Counted from the first letter of the stretch, positions 8,673 to 16,649 are shown. The stretch is DNA of 64,000 nt from Pseudomonadota bacterium (GCA_036339585.1 JAYZAS010000002.1:124001-188000), one strand, 5' to 3'. The notes: a model not told the origin generated them from the sequence alone. Program-made: numbers and translations.

Positions 8673-10361
8673 TTAAGGAGTAATTTTATATTTAGAGTTA
8701 TACGGAGGCTGAAAACGGTTCAACGCGGCATTCATCACAATCACTGGTATTACGCCAGTAACAACTATTGCTAGCGCAGGCAAAGCCGCCTTCTCCAACA
8801 TTTCATCTTTTGCAAATTGGTATACGTAGGTTGCTAATGTCTCAAAATCAAAAGGACGCAACAACAATGTCATGGGCAGTTCCTTCATTACATCAACAAA
8901 AACCAAAAGACCACCAGCAACACAGGAAAGACGCATCATGGGGAGGATTACAAAACCCATTGTTTTTCCAAAGCCATGCCCAAGGACACGGCTGGCTTCG
9001 ATCATGCTTTCAGAGATTCGGGCTAGACCCGATTTAACAGCACCGTACCCAACAGCCTGGAAACGAACCACGCACGCAAAAATCACCAACGCAACGCCAC
9101 TTGTCAGACCACCACCATATTCCCAACCAAAGATATCCCTAGAAAATATCGCAACATAATTATCTAGGGCACCTCCAGCCATAACCACACCCACGGCTAG
9201 GATAGTGCCCGGGAACGCATATCCAAAAGATGAAATTGCAGTTAATCGCTGGACAACCAAATTCTTGTTAAATGATGCTACCAATCCCAGGAACACGGCT
9301 GTTGCCATAACCAAACTGGCAACTGCACATCCAATTAAAATGGAATTAGCGGCGGCATCAAACATAGCGGCAGTAAGTGCTGTGGAATGTCCCTCGATAA
9401 TAAACCCGACGAGAACCGAAACTGGCGTAACAAACCCCACAACCACGGGAAATAAACAAAAAAATATACAAAAACCTGCACGCCAACCATTAAGCGGCTC
9501 CGGTGAGAAAGAGACCGAATAACGCGACGTGTCAACAAAACGCCTCTTAGCGCGAGCTAATATTTCTACTAGAAGTAACAGTATGATGAAAAGAAAGGCA
9601 CAGGTTGCGATTTGTGCTGCTGCTGCCAAATTGTTCATCCCAAGCCACACATTGAAAATACCAAGAGTAAGGGTTTCAATTGCGAAATATTCTACTGTTC
9701 CAAAATCGGATATCGTTTCCATCATCACTAATGCGACACCGGCGACTATAGCCGGCCTTGCTAATGGAAGACCAACGGACCAAAACATATTACGACCTGA
9801 AATGCGGGCCGCTTCAAAATATGATGAGGGAGTAAGTAGGAAAGCTGTTCGAGCGATAACATAAACATACGGATACAACACAGCACTCATAACGAATATT
9901 GCGCCACCCATGGAACGTATTTCTGGGAACCAATATTCACGAGCTGACTGCCAGCTAAAGAAATGCCGTAACAAACCCTGGACTGGGCCGGCATATTCCA
10001 GAAAATCAGTGTAGGTATAAGCGATCAAATAAGAGGGAATGGCGGCAGGCAGCAACAATATCCATTGACACCATTGCCTTCCGAAAAATTCATACCTACA
10101 GACAACCCAAGCAGCCGTTACCCCAAAAAGAACGCTCAATGCACCCACCCCGGCCATTAAGGCAACAGTATTAACAACGTAACGCGGCAGAACTGTTGCA
10201 AATAAATGTTGCCAAAGACCACCACTGTCACCCGCTGCTGTCACTACGACTGCTACAACCGGAGTGAAAAATGAAACGGCAACCAGGATAGCTGCTATCG
10301 CCCAGAGGTTGAAACGTCCTCTTGTGCTCTCTGAAATCGAGTTACCGATGACAGCTACCAT
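8673..10361 (-). CDS. Ferric-iron ABC transporter permease (FbpB/AfuB type)
   Basis: 562 aa, two homologous six-helix permease halves in one chain, the architecture of FbpB, SfuB and ThiP. Each half has the ATPase-contact loop (EAA motif): YFEAARISGRNMFWSVGLPLA in the first and MIEASRVLGHGFGKTMGFVILP in the second. Its ATG overlaps the stop of the upstream substrate-binding fusion by 7 bp, so the two are translated together. It should move Fe3+ delivered by that binding protein across the inner membrane. No gene for the cognate ATPase occurs anywhere in the window. Convergent with the cyclodeaminase-family gene downstream. Confidence 0.88.
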   Translation of the reverse strand: MVAVIGNSISESTRGRFNLWAIAAILVAVSFFTPVVAVVVTAAGDSGGLWQHLFATVLPRYVVNTVALMAGVGALSVLFGVTAAWVVCRYEFFGRQWCQWILLLPAAIPSYLIAYTYTDFLEYAGPVQGLLRHFFSWQSAREYWFPEIRSMGGAIFVMSAVLYPYVYVIARTAFLLTPSSYFEAARISGRNMFWSVGLPLARPAIVAGVALVMMETISDFGTVEYFAIETLTLGIFNVWLGMNNLAAAAQIATCAFLFIILLLLVEILARAKRRFVDTSRYSVSFSPEPLNGWRAGFCIFFCLFPVVVGFVTPVSVLVGFIIEGHSTALTAAMFDAAANSILIGCAVASLVMATAVFLGLVASFNKNLVVQRLTAISSFGYAFPGTILAVGVVMAGGALDNYVAIFSRDIFGWEYGGGLTSGVALVIFACVVRFQAVGYGAVKSGLARISESMIEASRVLGHGFGKTMGFVILPMMRLSCVAGGLLVFVDVMKELPMTLLLRPFDFETLATYVYQFAKDEMLEKAALPALAIVVTGVIPVIVMNAALNRFQPPYNSKYKITP

Positions 10362-12367
10362 CCTACCCGATCAATCACTTTCTGAGCCTCTGGCGCACGC
10401 TTTGCGATCATCAGTACAGGCATCTCGTGTTCACGAAACGTACCCCATTTAATTAAATCGGAAGACAGGGGAACTGCAGCATTAACCGGATACTCAAAAT
10501 TTATTGTCCCGTACAGCTGCTGCGCTTGTTTCGATGTAAGAAACTCTAAAAACCGAATTGCTTCCTTATAATTTTTTGAAAACTTCGCTATTCCACCACC
10601 AGAAATATTTACATGCGAACCTCTGTCATTTTGATTTGGAAATATTAGGTTCACCGACCCTGCCCACTTTCTATGTTCTAATTTTTCTGAATGTTTGAGT
10701 TTTCCAAAGTAATAATTATTAATGATCGCAATATCACAGACCCCTTCGTAGATACCCTTTATCTGGGCGCGGTCATTTCCCTGCGGCCTCCTCGCCAAAT
10801 TAGAGACCACGCCCTTTGCCCACAACTCCGCTGCTGCAACGCCAGAGGTGTGTATGATGGACGCTACCAACCCCCGGTTATAAACATGACTACCGGGCCT
10901 CGAACAAATCCGGCCCCGCCATTTCGGATCAGCTAAATCTTCATATCGTGCAATACCTGCTGCATCCCGAGCTTTTTTGGATACCGCTACTATCCTTGCG
11001 CGCTTGGAAAAACCAAACCATCTGTTTTCAGGGTCGCGCAGGTGCGCTGGTATATTTGTCTTCAATGTTTCTGATATCACCGGCTGCAATAATTTTTTAT
11101 CCGCATAAACATACAGCCTTGCAATATCAACAGTGAGGATCACATCCGCCGGACTTCTGGGCCCCTCTGCCTGAAGGCGCTGTGCCAAACCTTTGGACGC
11201 ATACACCACATTTATTTTTGTCCCGGTCTTATTTTTATAGGCCTCTAAAAAAGGCTTTATTAAAAATGGCTGACGATGTGAATAAATATTCAGTTCGGCG
11301 GCTGAGGCGTACCCGGGAAATAAGCCCCCCCCAAATATCGACACGGTTAATAAGACCCCACCCACCATTCCTGAGCGACGAGACAGTACCTTCAAAAATT
11401 GAACCATCTTTTTTGAATCCTTTTTCAAAATTTTTGCGATTACGTTCGCCGACGTCGTAAATGGTAGAAAATATAATGAGGACAAGTCATGCTGCTTTCC
11501 ATTCACAACTCCGAACTTAAGTTTTTGTTTTTTGCCTGCTAGCATTAGCGTTCCAAACATTCCATCCCAAATTGCTAAAACGACCCCAAAGTTTCGATCA
11601 TGATGCTCCCTATCTGTGGAGTGGTGAATCTGATGCTGGGCCGGAGAAATCAATAGCCTTTCGACAAACCGTCCGTATGAAATCCATATATGGGAATGGC
11701 GCAGATTTGAACCTACGGCGTTAAATACAAACAAAAAAGCATTTGCGCCCAAAATAGTTAAAAGATCTGCACGGTCACCAAAGAAAAACAAGAAGACAGA
11801 AATAGTTACTGCTTGGACTAAGATTGTGCGCAAAGTAAAGAATAAAGCTTCAATAGGATGTGCCCGAAAGACGGTAAACGGAGTGAGCGTTTCGGCCGAA
11901 TGATGGACTTGATGAAAGGCCCATAAAAAGGAATATTGGTGGAGAGCCCTATGCAGAACATATTTTGTAAAATCATCCAATAGGAATACCGATAGCGTAA
12001 AAATAATGCCTATCGTTAAATCGGATGCATCATCCAAGAGTAAGGTACGGCCATCAAATATTAAGTGTAGTGTCTCGAAAAGCACGGTGGCAAGGGCGAG
12101 CTTGGATATAAGTAACGGCGCAATCCCCAGAAACAACGCTTGATTTATAGCCATTAACTTAAAATCTGCCTTAGCGGAGTCAGACAACCAAATTTTAATT
12201 GAAAATAATTCTGCTAAGGCACTTTTTGGTCGCATTTTGTAAACAAATACTTGTACACCCAAGGCGATCAAGATCGCAGCCAATAAAAACCCTACGAAAA
12301 TGCGTTTCTGTGGATTAAAGAGAGGACCGAATAATTCTCTCGCATAATCAAAGAAGAACAGATCCAT
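10355..12367 (-). CDS. Fusion: fatty-acid-hydroxylase/sterol-desaturase domain + ferric-iron-binding periplasmic protein
   Basis: 670 aa in one open frame. Residues 1-315 are a membrane di-iron hydroxylase of the sterol desaturase superfamily: several hydrophobic helices and His boxes H139-x3-H143, H152-x2-H155-H156 and H245-x2-H248-H249. Residues 321-670 are a complete FbpA/FutA-type iron-binding protein with its own signal peptide (Met321, twin Arg330-Arg331, hydrophobic core, cleavage after GYASA around 356), His364 and the iron-binding Tyr552-Tyr553 pair. Met321 (base 11407) has an AAGGA site about 10 nt upstream, so the binding protein may also be made separately. Such fusions are not familiar to me. 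The hairpin before the gene and the permease after it place it mid-operon. Alternatives: a recent loss of the stop between two genes. Confidence 0.82.
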   Translation of the reverse strand: MDLFFFDYARELFGPLFNPQKRIFVGFLLAAILIALGVQVFVYKMRPKSALAELFSIKIWLSDSAKADFKLMAINQALFLGIAPLLISKLALATVLFETLHLIFDGRTLLLDDASDLTIGIIFTLSVFLLDDFTKYVLHRALHQYSFLWAFHQVHHSAETLTPFTVFRAHPIEALFFTLRTILVQAVTISVFLFFFGDRADLLTILGANAFLFVFNAVGSNLRHSHIWISYGRFVERLLISPAQHQIHHSTDREHHDRNFGVVLAIWDGMFGTLMLAGKKQKLKFGVVNGKQHDLSSLYFLPFTTSANVIAKILKKDSKKMVQFLKVLSRRSGMVGGVLLTVSIFGGGLFPGYASAAELNIYSHRQPFLIKPFLEAYKNKTGTKINVVYASKGLAQRLQAEGPRSPADVILTVDIARLYVYADKKLLQPVISETLKTNIPAHLRDPENRWFGFSKRARIVAVSKKARDAAGIARYEDLADPKWRGRICSRPGSHVYNRGLVASIIHTSGVAAAELWAKGVVSNLARRPQGNDRAQIKGIYEGVCDIAIINNYYFGKLKHSEKLEHRKWAGSVNLIFPNQNDRGSHVNISGGGIAKFSKNYKEAIRFLEFLTSKQAQQLYGTINFEYPVNAAVPLSSDLIKWGTFREHEMPVLMIAKRAPEAQKVIDRVGW

Positions 12368-12386
12368 TTATACCCCAGATAAAGAA

Positions 12387-12420
12387 ATGGCGGCTCAACC
12401 TCTGTAGGCCGGGCCGCCAT
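12387..12420 (-). terminator. Intercistronic hairpin, likely attenuator
   Basis: Between the DUF4856 gene and the fusion gene an 8-bp perfect GC-rich stem (ATGGCGGC with GCCGCCAT) encloses an 18-nt loop. Read on the - strand it is followed by TTTCTTTAT, an imperfect T tract. It would let most transcripts end after the DUF4856 gene and some continue into the transporter genes, a common design for operons starting with an abundant secreted protein. Termination is inferred. Confidence 0.55.
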
Positions 12421-12432
12421 CTTGAATAAGGC

Positions 12433-13878
12433 TTAGTCATTTTCAACTGATTTGCCGCCACCGAGCTTGTTTGCTAGGTCTGCCAAATCGCCAGAAATTG
12501 AATTGTTTCGAGCCCGAACCCCAAACTCATCGACAAGTAGCTTCTGAACTTTAGCCATGTGCAGCATATACTCGCCCCAAGAGGAGCCTTGACCCCGCAC
12601 ATAGTTACCTTTGCTATCTATATCTGTGACTTGGCTAAGGTTTGGCATCAGTGGACCCGCACCAATCATCCTGTTAAGCCTAGTTGCGGTTTCACCGAGA
12701 TTTTTCTTACCAGTTTGGAGCGCGAGAGCGAAGCCCTTAAGTTCACCCCAATACTTGATGTATTTGCGAAGTTGTTTCTTGGTGTCACCGTTAGCGTCAA
12801 TGATTGTTTGAAGCTTACCCATGGTCTTGTAAACTGACCCTGCATATTTGTAAGTCGCTTCCGCTAAAACTTTCTCCCAATTATCACCAATCACTGCTGC
12901 ATGTTGGCGCAGTTTTGTTCGCTGTGCATCTGATAATTTCTTACCACCAGCAGACGTAATTAGTTTACGGCCATCAATGAAAGCTTTCACGATAGTATGC
13001 AGGTATTTCGTTTCATTACCTTTCCCATAAACTGAGGCATCGAAACCTGCCGCGTAGTAAGCAGGCCCAAACGTGTGCTCGGATTTAAGGTCGACTTTTC
13101 CATCTTTATTGTAATCCGCGAATATCAGCGCATTCTTTTTTGGCTTTGATTTTTTTCCTTGTTTAGCAATTTCATAAACTTGACGGGGAGTAAGTTTTAA
13201 GGCGTGTGCGGGTGCTCCAAAATAGCCGAACCCCTCATCCCAAGAATGTTCTTTACCCGTGTAGTGCTTTCCCTTTTTGTAAGGCTTATCATTAGGCTTC
13301 TTTCCTGCACTTAACTTTTCATCGAGATAATTATCGACGGCCTGATTATACATCATGGCCCCCATGATGAATTTGGATATGAGCTGTCCGTAATCGTATC
13401 CGTTGGAATAATCCACACCCTTTGTAGCCGATGACGCCTTGTCTATCCAAAATGCTACCAGGTCAGGACCTGTCATATTGCCAGGCATGCCCGTGATAGA
13501 GCCTTTAAAGGTTTTCCCTGCAATATTTTTTTTCTTCGAAATTTCATCGATTGTTGTTTGTTTGACCACATAGGACCCTTTGGTCTTTGGAGCTATTATC
13601 TTGCGCCCTTTATCCTTACCTTTAAAGTAAGACATCATCTTGGATTTTAGCTCTGCATTCGGCTTGCCGTTGCCCTTTGAGGCCAGCTTTTTGAGCGAAT
13701 CATGAAGCGCATGCCGAGCGATTTGGCCAGAATAAGCTACTGAATTTGTTTTCTTACCACTGTACCCCGTAACAGTGACCGGGTATGGTCCATAAACGTC
13801 ACTGTCGGCTACGGCAGCTGTCGTGACTATCGCGAATAACAGTCCAACTAAACCGATTAGGTTTCTTGCTTTTAGCAT
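12433..13878 (-). CDS. Secreted DUF4856-family protein, iron-regulated
   Basis: 481 aa from the ATG at 13878, chosen because GAGGA lies 8 nt upstream and a clean signal peptide follows (MLKARNLIGLVGLLF, cleavage near AVADSDVYG); the longer frame from 13929 has neither. The mature N-terminus (YPVTVTGYSGKK...VAYSGQIARHAL) resembles DUF4856, an imelysin-like family often linked to iron acquisition. A calcium-loop-like DYNKDGKVD lies near residue 260. Very Lys-rich for a periplasmic protein. Two Fur-box-like palindromes lie upstream and a ferric-iron transporter lies downstream, so a role in periplasmic iron handling is inferred; no catalytic activity can be stated. Confidence 0.74.
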   Translation of the reverse strand: MLKARNLIGLVGLLFAIVTTAAVADSDVYGPYPVTVTGYSGKKTNSVAYSGQIARHALHDSLKKLASKGNGKPNAELKSKMMSYFKGKDKGRKIIAPKTKGSYVVKQTTIDEISKKKNIAGKTFKGSITGMPGNMTGPDLVAFWIDKASSATKGVDYSNGYDYGQLISKFIMGAMMYNQAVDNYLDEKLSAGKKPNDKPYKKGKHYTGKEHSWDEGFGYFGAPAHALKLTPRQVYEIAKQGKKSKPKKNALIFADYNKDGKVDLKSEHTFGPAYYAAGFDASVYGKGNETKYLHTIVKAFIDGRKLITSAGGKKLSDAQRTKLRQHAAVIGDNWEKVLAEATYKYAGSVYKTMGKLQTIIDANGDTKKQLRKYIKYWGELKGFALALQTGKKNLGETATRLNRMIGAGPLMPNLSQVTDIDSKGNYVRGQGSSWGEYMLHMAKVQKLLVDEFGVRARNNSISGDLADLANKLGGGKSVEND

Positions 13879-13966
13879 TTTTAAATCCTCTTTCAAGATT
13901 TGTTTAATATAAAAGCCACGATGTCGCAAAAAACCGCGATCCGGAGATTTGAGAACGAAACATAGT

Positions 13967-13987
13967 TGCGAATGGTTATCAATTGCA
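13967..13987. promoter_or_regulatory. Fur-box-like palindrome, DUF4856/fur intergenic, copy 1
   Basis: 21-bp imperfect palindrome with arms TGCGAAT and ATTGCA around GGTTATCA. It matches four other sites in this window at the promoters of iron genes. It lies 89 bp upstream of the DUF4856 ATG and 250 bp upstream of fur. Together with copy 2, exactly 60 bp away, it occupies the divergent promoter region (13879-14236), which holds no other gene. Confidence 0.78.
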
Positions 13988-14026
13988 AAGTTGTCGCACT
14001 GAAAACAAAAAATGTAAAGCGCAAAA

Positions 14027-14047
14027 TGCGAATGGTTATCAGTTGCA
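14027..14047. promoter_or_regulatory. Fur-box-like palindrome, DUF4856/fur intergenic, copy 2
   Basis: Identical to copy 1 at 20 of 21 positions (TGCGAAT...GTTGCA). It is immediately followed on the + strand by a TATAAT at 14068-14073, a possible -10 element for fur, so a repressor bound here could control fur itself as well as the DUF4856 operon. The 60-bp offset puts the two sites near six helical turns apart, hence on similar faces of the DNA. Confidence 0.76.
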
Positions 14048-14236
14048 CTTTTACTGCACTTTCGAACTATAATGATTTTTGGTTGCTTTTTTTGGCAAGG
14101 TCACAGTTTTGAAACATTTTGAATAAAATCAGTACTGGAAACTAAATGGGGGAGATTTAGTTCTTTCCACAACCTCTACAACTGAGTGATAATAATTAAT
14201 GAGTCTACACATTAAGACAGCGCAGGTAACCGGCAA

Positions 14237-14653
14237 ATGATAGACAGCAGAATCGAAAGTCTTTGCGAGAAAAAGGGTATGCGTATGACCAACCAACGTC
14301 GCGTGATTGCACAGGTTCTCTCTGATTCAGTTGACCATCCTAGTGTACCCGATGTTCATGAGCGAGCCGTTAAGATAGACCCAAGTATATCAGTGGCGAC
14401 CGTTTACAGAACGGTTCGCTTGCTTGAAGAGACCGGGATTTTAGAAAGACATGATTTTAAGGATGGGTATTCGCGGTATGAGACAAAAAATGAGCACCAC
14501 GATCACCTAGTGAATATCGAGGATGGTACCATAATAGAATTTGCAAACCAAGAAATTGAAACTCTCAAAGAACGGATAGCAAGGGAACATGGTTTTCGGC
14601 TAGTAGATCACAGGCTCGAGCTATATGGAGTGCCTATTGACAGCGACACATGA
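14237..14653 (+). CDS. fur: Ferric uptake regulator, Fur family
   Basis: 138 aa, the family length. N-terminal winged helix with recognition segment SVATVYRTVRLLEETGIL (52-69), then the metal-sensing region: His87-His88-Asp89-His90, Glu101, His118 and His125. No CxxC structural-zinc motif (only Cys10), as in many alphaproteobacterial Fur proteins. It represses iron uptake genes when Fe2+ is plentiful; in some alphaproteobacteria the same family responds to manganese (Mur), which sequence alone cannot exclude. Its neighbours and the five palindromes nearby favour iron. It converges on bfr, with 48 bp between the stops. Confidence 0.9.
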   Translation: MIDSRIESLCEKKGMRMTNQRRVIAQVLSDSVDHPSVPDVHERAVKIDPSISVATVYRTVRLLEETGILERHDFKDGYSRYETKNEHHDHLVNIEDGTIIEFANQEIETLKERIAREHGFRLVDHRLELYGVPIDSDT

Positions 14654-14701
14654 AAAAAATTCTGCTACCCAAATCATAAACCATCGCAAACTTGAAAGCA
14701 T

Positions 14702-15184
14702 CTAGGCTTCTTTTTCCTCATACATGTGTTCCTGCAAATAATTTGGTAAGCCTGCCTGTTCTATCCGAGTGTCCTGAGCTTCAATCCAATCAATGTGTTC
14801 CTCAGTGTCTTTAAGAATAGTTTCAAAAACATCGCGGGAACCATAGTCCCGTACACTTTCACATTCGGCTATTGCCACCTTCAAACAGGCTTGATTTGTT
14901 GTCTCTGACGCCATATCGCATTCGAGGATCTCTGGAACTGTCTCTCCAATTCGCAGTTTACCCAAGCTTTGGAGATTAGGAAGCCCGTCCAGCATCAGGA
15001 TACGTTCTATCAACATATCTGCATGTTTCATTTCGCCGATTGATTCTTCGTAAACCTTCTGGCCGAGCTTTTTAAACCCCCAATCTTCCAACATTCGCGC
15101 GTGAAGAAAATATTGATTGATAGCAGTGAGCTCATTTTTCAATATTAGGTTAAGCTGCTCCAAAACGTTTGTATCGCCTTTCAT
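14702..15184 (-). CDS. bfr: Bacterioferritin
   Basis: 160 aa from the ATG at 15184, giving the canonical MKGDTNVLEQLN beginning; the longer frame from 15274 would translate through the Fur box. GGGG lies 6 nt upstream of this ATG. Iron-storage 24-mer subunit. Haem ligand Met52 and ferroxidase residues Glu18, Glu51, His54, Glu94 and His130 align with E. coli Bfr, but the position of Glu127 is Thr (DTEEHIDW against DEEGHIDW). Tyr25 is kept. It is divergent from bfd, the usual partner that reduces the core for iron release, and a Fur-like palindrome lies between them. Confidence 0.92.
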   Translation of the reverse strand: MKGDTNVLEQLNLILKNELTAINQYFLHARMLEDWGFKKLGQKVYEESIGEMKHADMLIERILMLDGLPNLQSLGKLRIGETVPEILECDMASETTNQACLKVAIAECESVRDYGSRDVFETILKDTEEHIDWIEAQDTRIEQAGLPNYLQEHMYEEKEA

Positions 15185-15252
15185 GCCCTGCCCCATAAAT
15201 ATTGTTAACAATCGGACCACCAAAGGCCTTAGCACGAGAAAAAATCCACATG

Positions 15253-15273
15253 TGCAATTGACTCTCAAGTGCA
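15253..15273. promoter_or_regulatory. Fur-box-like palindrome between bfr and bfd
   Basis: 21-bp palindrome with arms TGCAATTGA and TCAAGTGCA around CTC, symmetric at 8 of 9 arm positions. It lies 69 bp upstream of bfr and 52 bp upstream of bfd, so one site could serve both promoters. Sequence fits the other four sites in outer arms (TGC...GCA) more than in the core. Confidence 0.68.
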
Positions 15274-15324
15274 AAAAATTTACTAACGTTCAACATATTG
15301 AACGCATGCACCCGGGACTAACTT

Positions 15325-15564
15325 ATGTACATCTGTAACTGTAACGCTATAACAGCACGTGACATTGCAGTTGCCATCAAGGGTGGAGCATCGCACTGGA
15401 AAGATGTTCATGCCCATTTTAAACGCACTCCATGTTGCGGAATGTGCGAAAACGAAATAACCGAGACTATCAAAGTTACAAAGTTTAATATTTGTCAGGG
15501 TGGGGAGGATCTATCGTTGCTCCGACCCCCCCCCTCCTCGTCGAGAGGTAGCAAAGCGGCCTGA
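15325..15564 (+). CDS. bfd: Bacterioferritin-associated ferredoxin
   Basis: 79 aa [2Fe-2S] protein. Cys4, Cys6, Cys38 and Cys41 (ICNCNAIT and CCGMC) match the four cluster ligands of E. coli Bfd. It passes electrons to the haem of bacterioferritin so that stored iron is reduced and released. The last 25 or so residues (QGGEDLSLLRPPPSSSRG...) are an extra tail, encoded across a nine-C run; a slip in that run could have changed the natural C-terminus. Low-iron expression through the shared Fur-like site is expected. Confidence 0.9.
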   Translation: MYICNCNAITARDIAVAIKGGASHWKDVHAHFKRTPCCGMCENEITETIKVTKFNICQGGEDLSLLRPPPSSSRGSKAA

Positions 15565-16037
15565 CAATTCCTATTTGCTGATTTAAAATGCCTACACATA
15601 TCCACCACATTTTAATCTGACGATCTAGCTCAGTTGTTTTAGTGGATGTATGGTAAGGCTGTTTATAACAGTTTCTAACCAGCCATAAGAACTTTGACAG
15701 GCTAGAGTAATTTTTATGTGGCTCAGTGCCCGTGCCACTTCAAGTTAGTGAGATTACTGACAATAAGGGCGGAGACCGGTCAAGTGAGGAGAGATAGCAA
15801 CTGTCAACATCACCTGCCCGGCCCCCGCAGTCACCGCACCGACTTCATCATGGCAAGGAGGAAAAGTCGGTTTGGAGGGAGACTGGAGAAATCACTGGAA
15901 ACATTATATAAATACTTTGAAAACCGCGCCCAATAAGGAAAAGCTCTCTACGTTATAATGTTCTGTCCTTCAGCTAATAATTTGAATGGTTCCGTTTTTG
16001 TCTTCTCCTTTTTTTAAAGGCATTACCAATACATGCT
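15565..16037. other. Intergenic stretch, no supported gene
   Basis: About 470 bp between bfd and the Cys-motif gene. A 72-codon open frame at 15718-15936 has no ribosome binding site and Pro/Arg-rich composition; I do not accept it. A segment near 15620 (GATCTAGCTCAGTTG) resembles a tRNA D-arm but no cloverleaf can be drawn. A hairpin GTGGC...GCCAC lies near 15719-15740. The stretch could hold a small RNA, but nothing proves it. Confidence 0.4.
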
Positions 16038-16537
16038 TCAAGCCGTTACCGGGTCCGGGGCAGCGAGCTGCCTTCGGGAATATCCGGGAATATCTGTTTC
16101 GGAACCGAACCTTAATAGGAGGCCCGCTTTCTGGAGTTTCATTGTAAACTGAGAGAGGTGCGGTTTGGTAGGGTTAACAGCCATTACAGGCATCCATCCC
16201 TTAAACAAATCATTATCCCCCGATTTCGAAAAACCCGCTTGGCTGATTGCTAACCAGTTCAAAAAAATCAGCTCGTCTTCACTTATGGAAGCACAATGCT
16301 CGCAACGAATATCGATGGGACCCGAGGAACTGATTGTCACGATAGTCATCATTGCGTCCAGATCCAGATAGCATTATCAACTCTCGCAAGTCGGTATGCA
16401 TCCTGAAGTTGTTCAGAAATGCTACACCAACTTTGAATTCCATCAATCCAGAGGCGAACACTCCAAAGAACGAGCCTTTCCGGAAAGTACAGTTTCTCAA
16501 ATAATTCCTCTGGTTTAGAAGGAAATAAAGCTGACAT
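16038..16537 (-). pseudogene. Frameshifted Cys-motif protein, paralogue of the divergent neighbour
   Basis: Two overlapping frames make one gene: 16349-16537 (62 aa, ATG with AGGAAA about 7 nt upstream) and 16038-16352 (104 aa). The first stop overlaps the second ATG (ATGA). Joined by restoring one base near 16374, they give about 166 aa that aligns along most of its length with the 169-aa product of the gene at 16650: ERLVLWSVRLW with ERFVVRSIRKW, and IDIRCEHCASISEDELIFL with IRFHQPCCPCLVLDEYFLV. Function unknown. Either a recent frameshift, an assembly error, or two translationally coupled proteins. The Fur-like sites just upstream suggest iron control. Confidence 0.68.
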
Positions 16538-16555
16538 TAAAAATTTCCTTAAACG

Positions 16556-16576
16556 TGCAAATAATTCTCATTTGCA
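16556..16576. promoter_or_regulatory. Fur-box-like palindrome in the divergent Cys-motif gene pair, site 1
   Basis: 21-bp near-perfect palindrome, arms TGCAAAT and ATTTGCA with core AATTCTC. It lies 19 bp before the - strand ATG at 16537, overlapping where that gene's promoter or leader should be. Of the five sites it has the most perfect outer arms. Confidence 0.78.
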
Positions 16577-16600
16577 TATTTAGCGCCAGCGAGCTAAAAA

Positions 16601-16621
16601 TGCAAATGATAACTATTCGCA
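16601..16621. promoter_or_regulatory. Fur-box-like palindrome in the divergent Cys-motif gene pair, site 2
   Basis: 21-bp palindrome, arms TGCAAAT and ATTCGCA with core GATAACT. Its reverse complement differs from the DUF4856 upstream copies at only two or three bases, which ties this gene pair to the same regulator. It lies 28 bp before the + strand ATG at 16650. Confidence 0.78.
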
Positions 16622-16649
16622 ATGCAGCGAAAAATATTGAGGAAAGCAT

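Noticed and set aside
15617-15640. tRNA-like D-arm sequence GATCTAGCTCAGTTG
   Set aside because: No acceptor, anticodon or T-arm pairing could be drawn around it.
15718-15936. 72-codon open frame downstream of bfd
   Set aside because: No ribosome binding site, Arg/Pro-rich composition, no family resemblance; likely chance.
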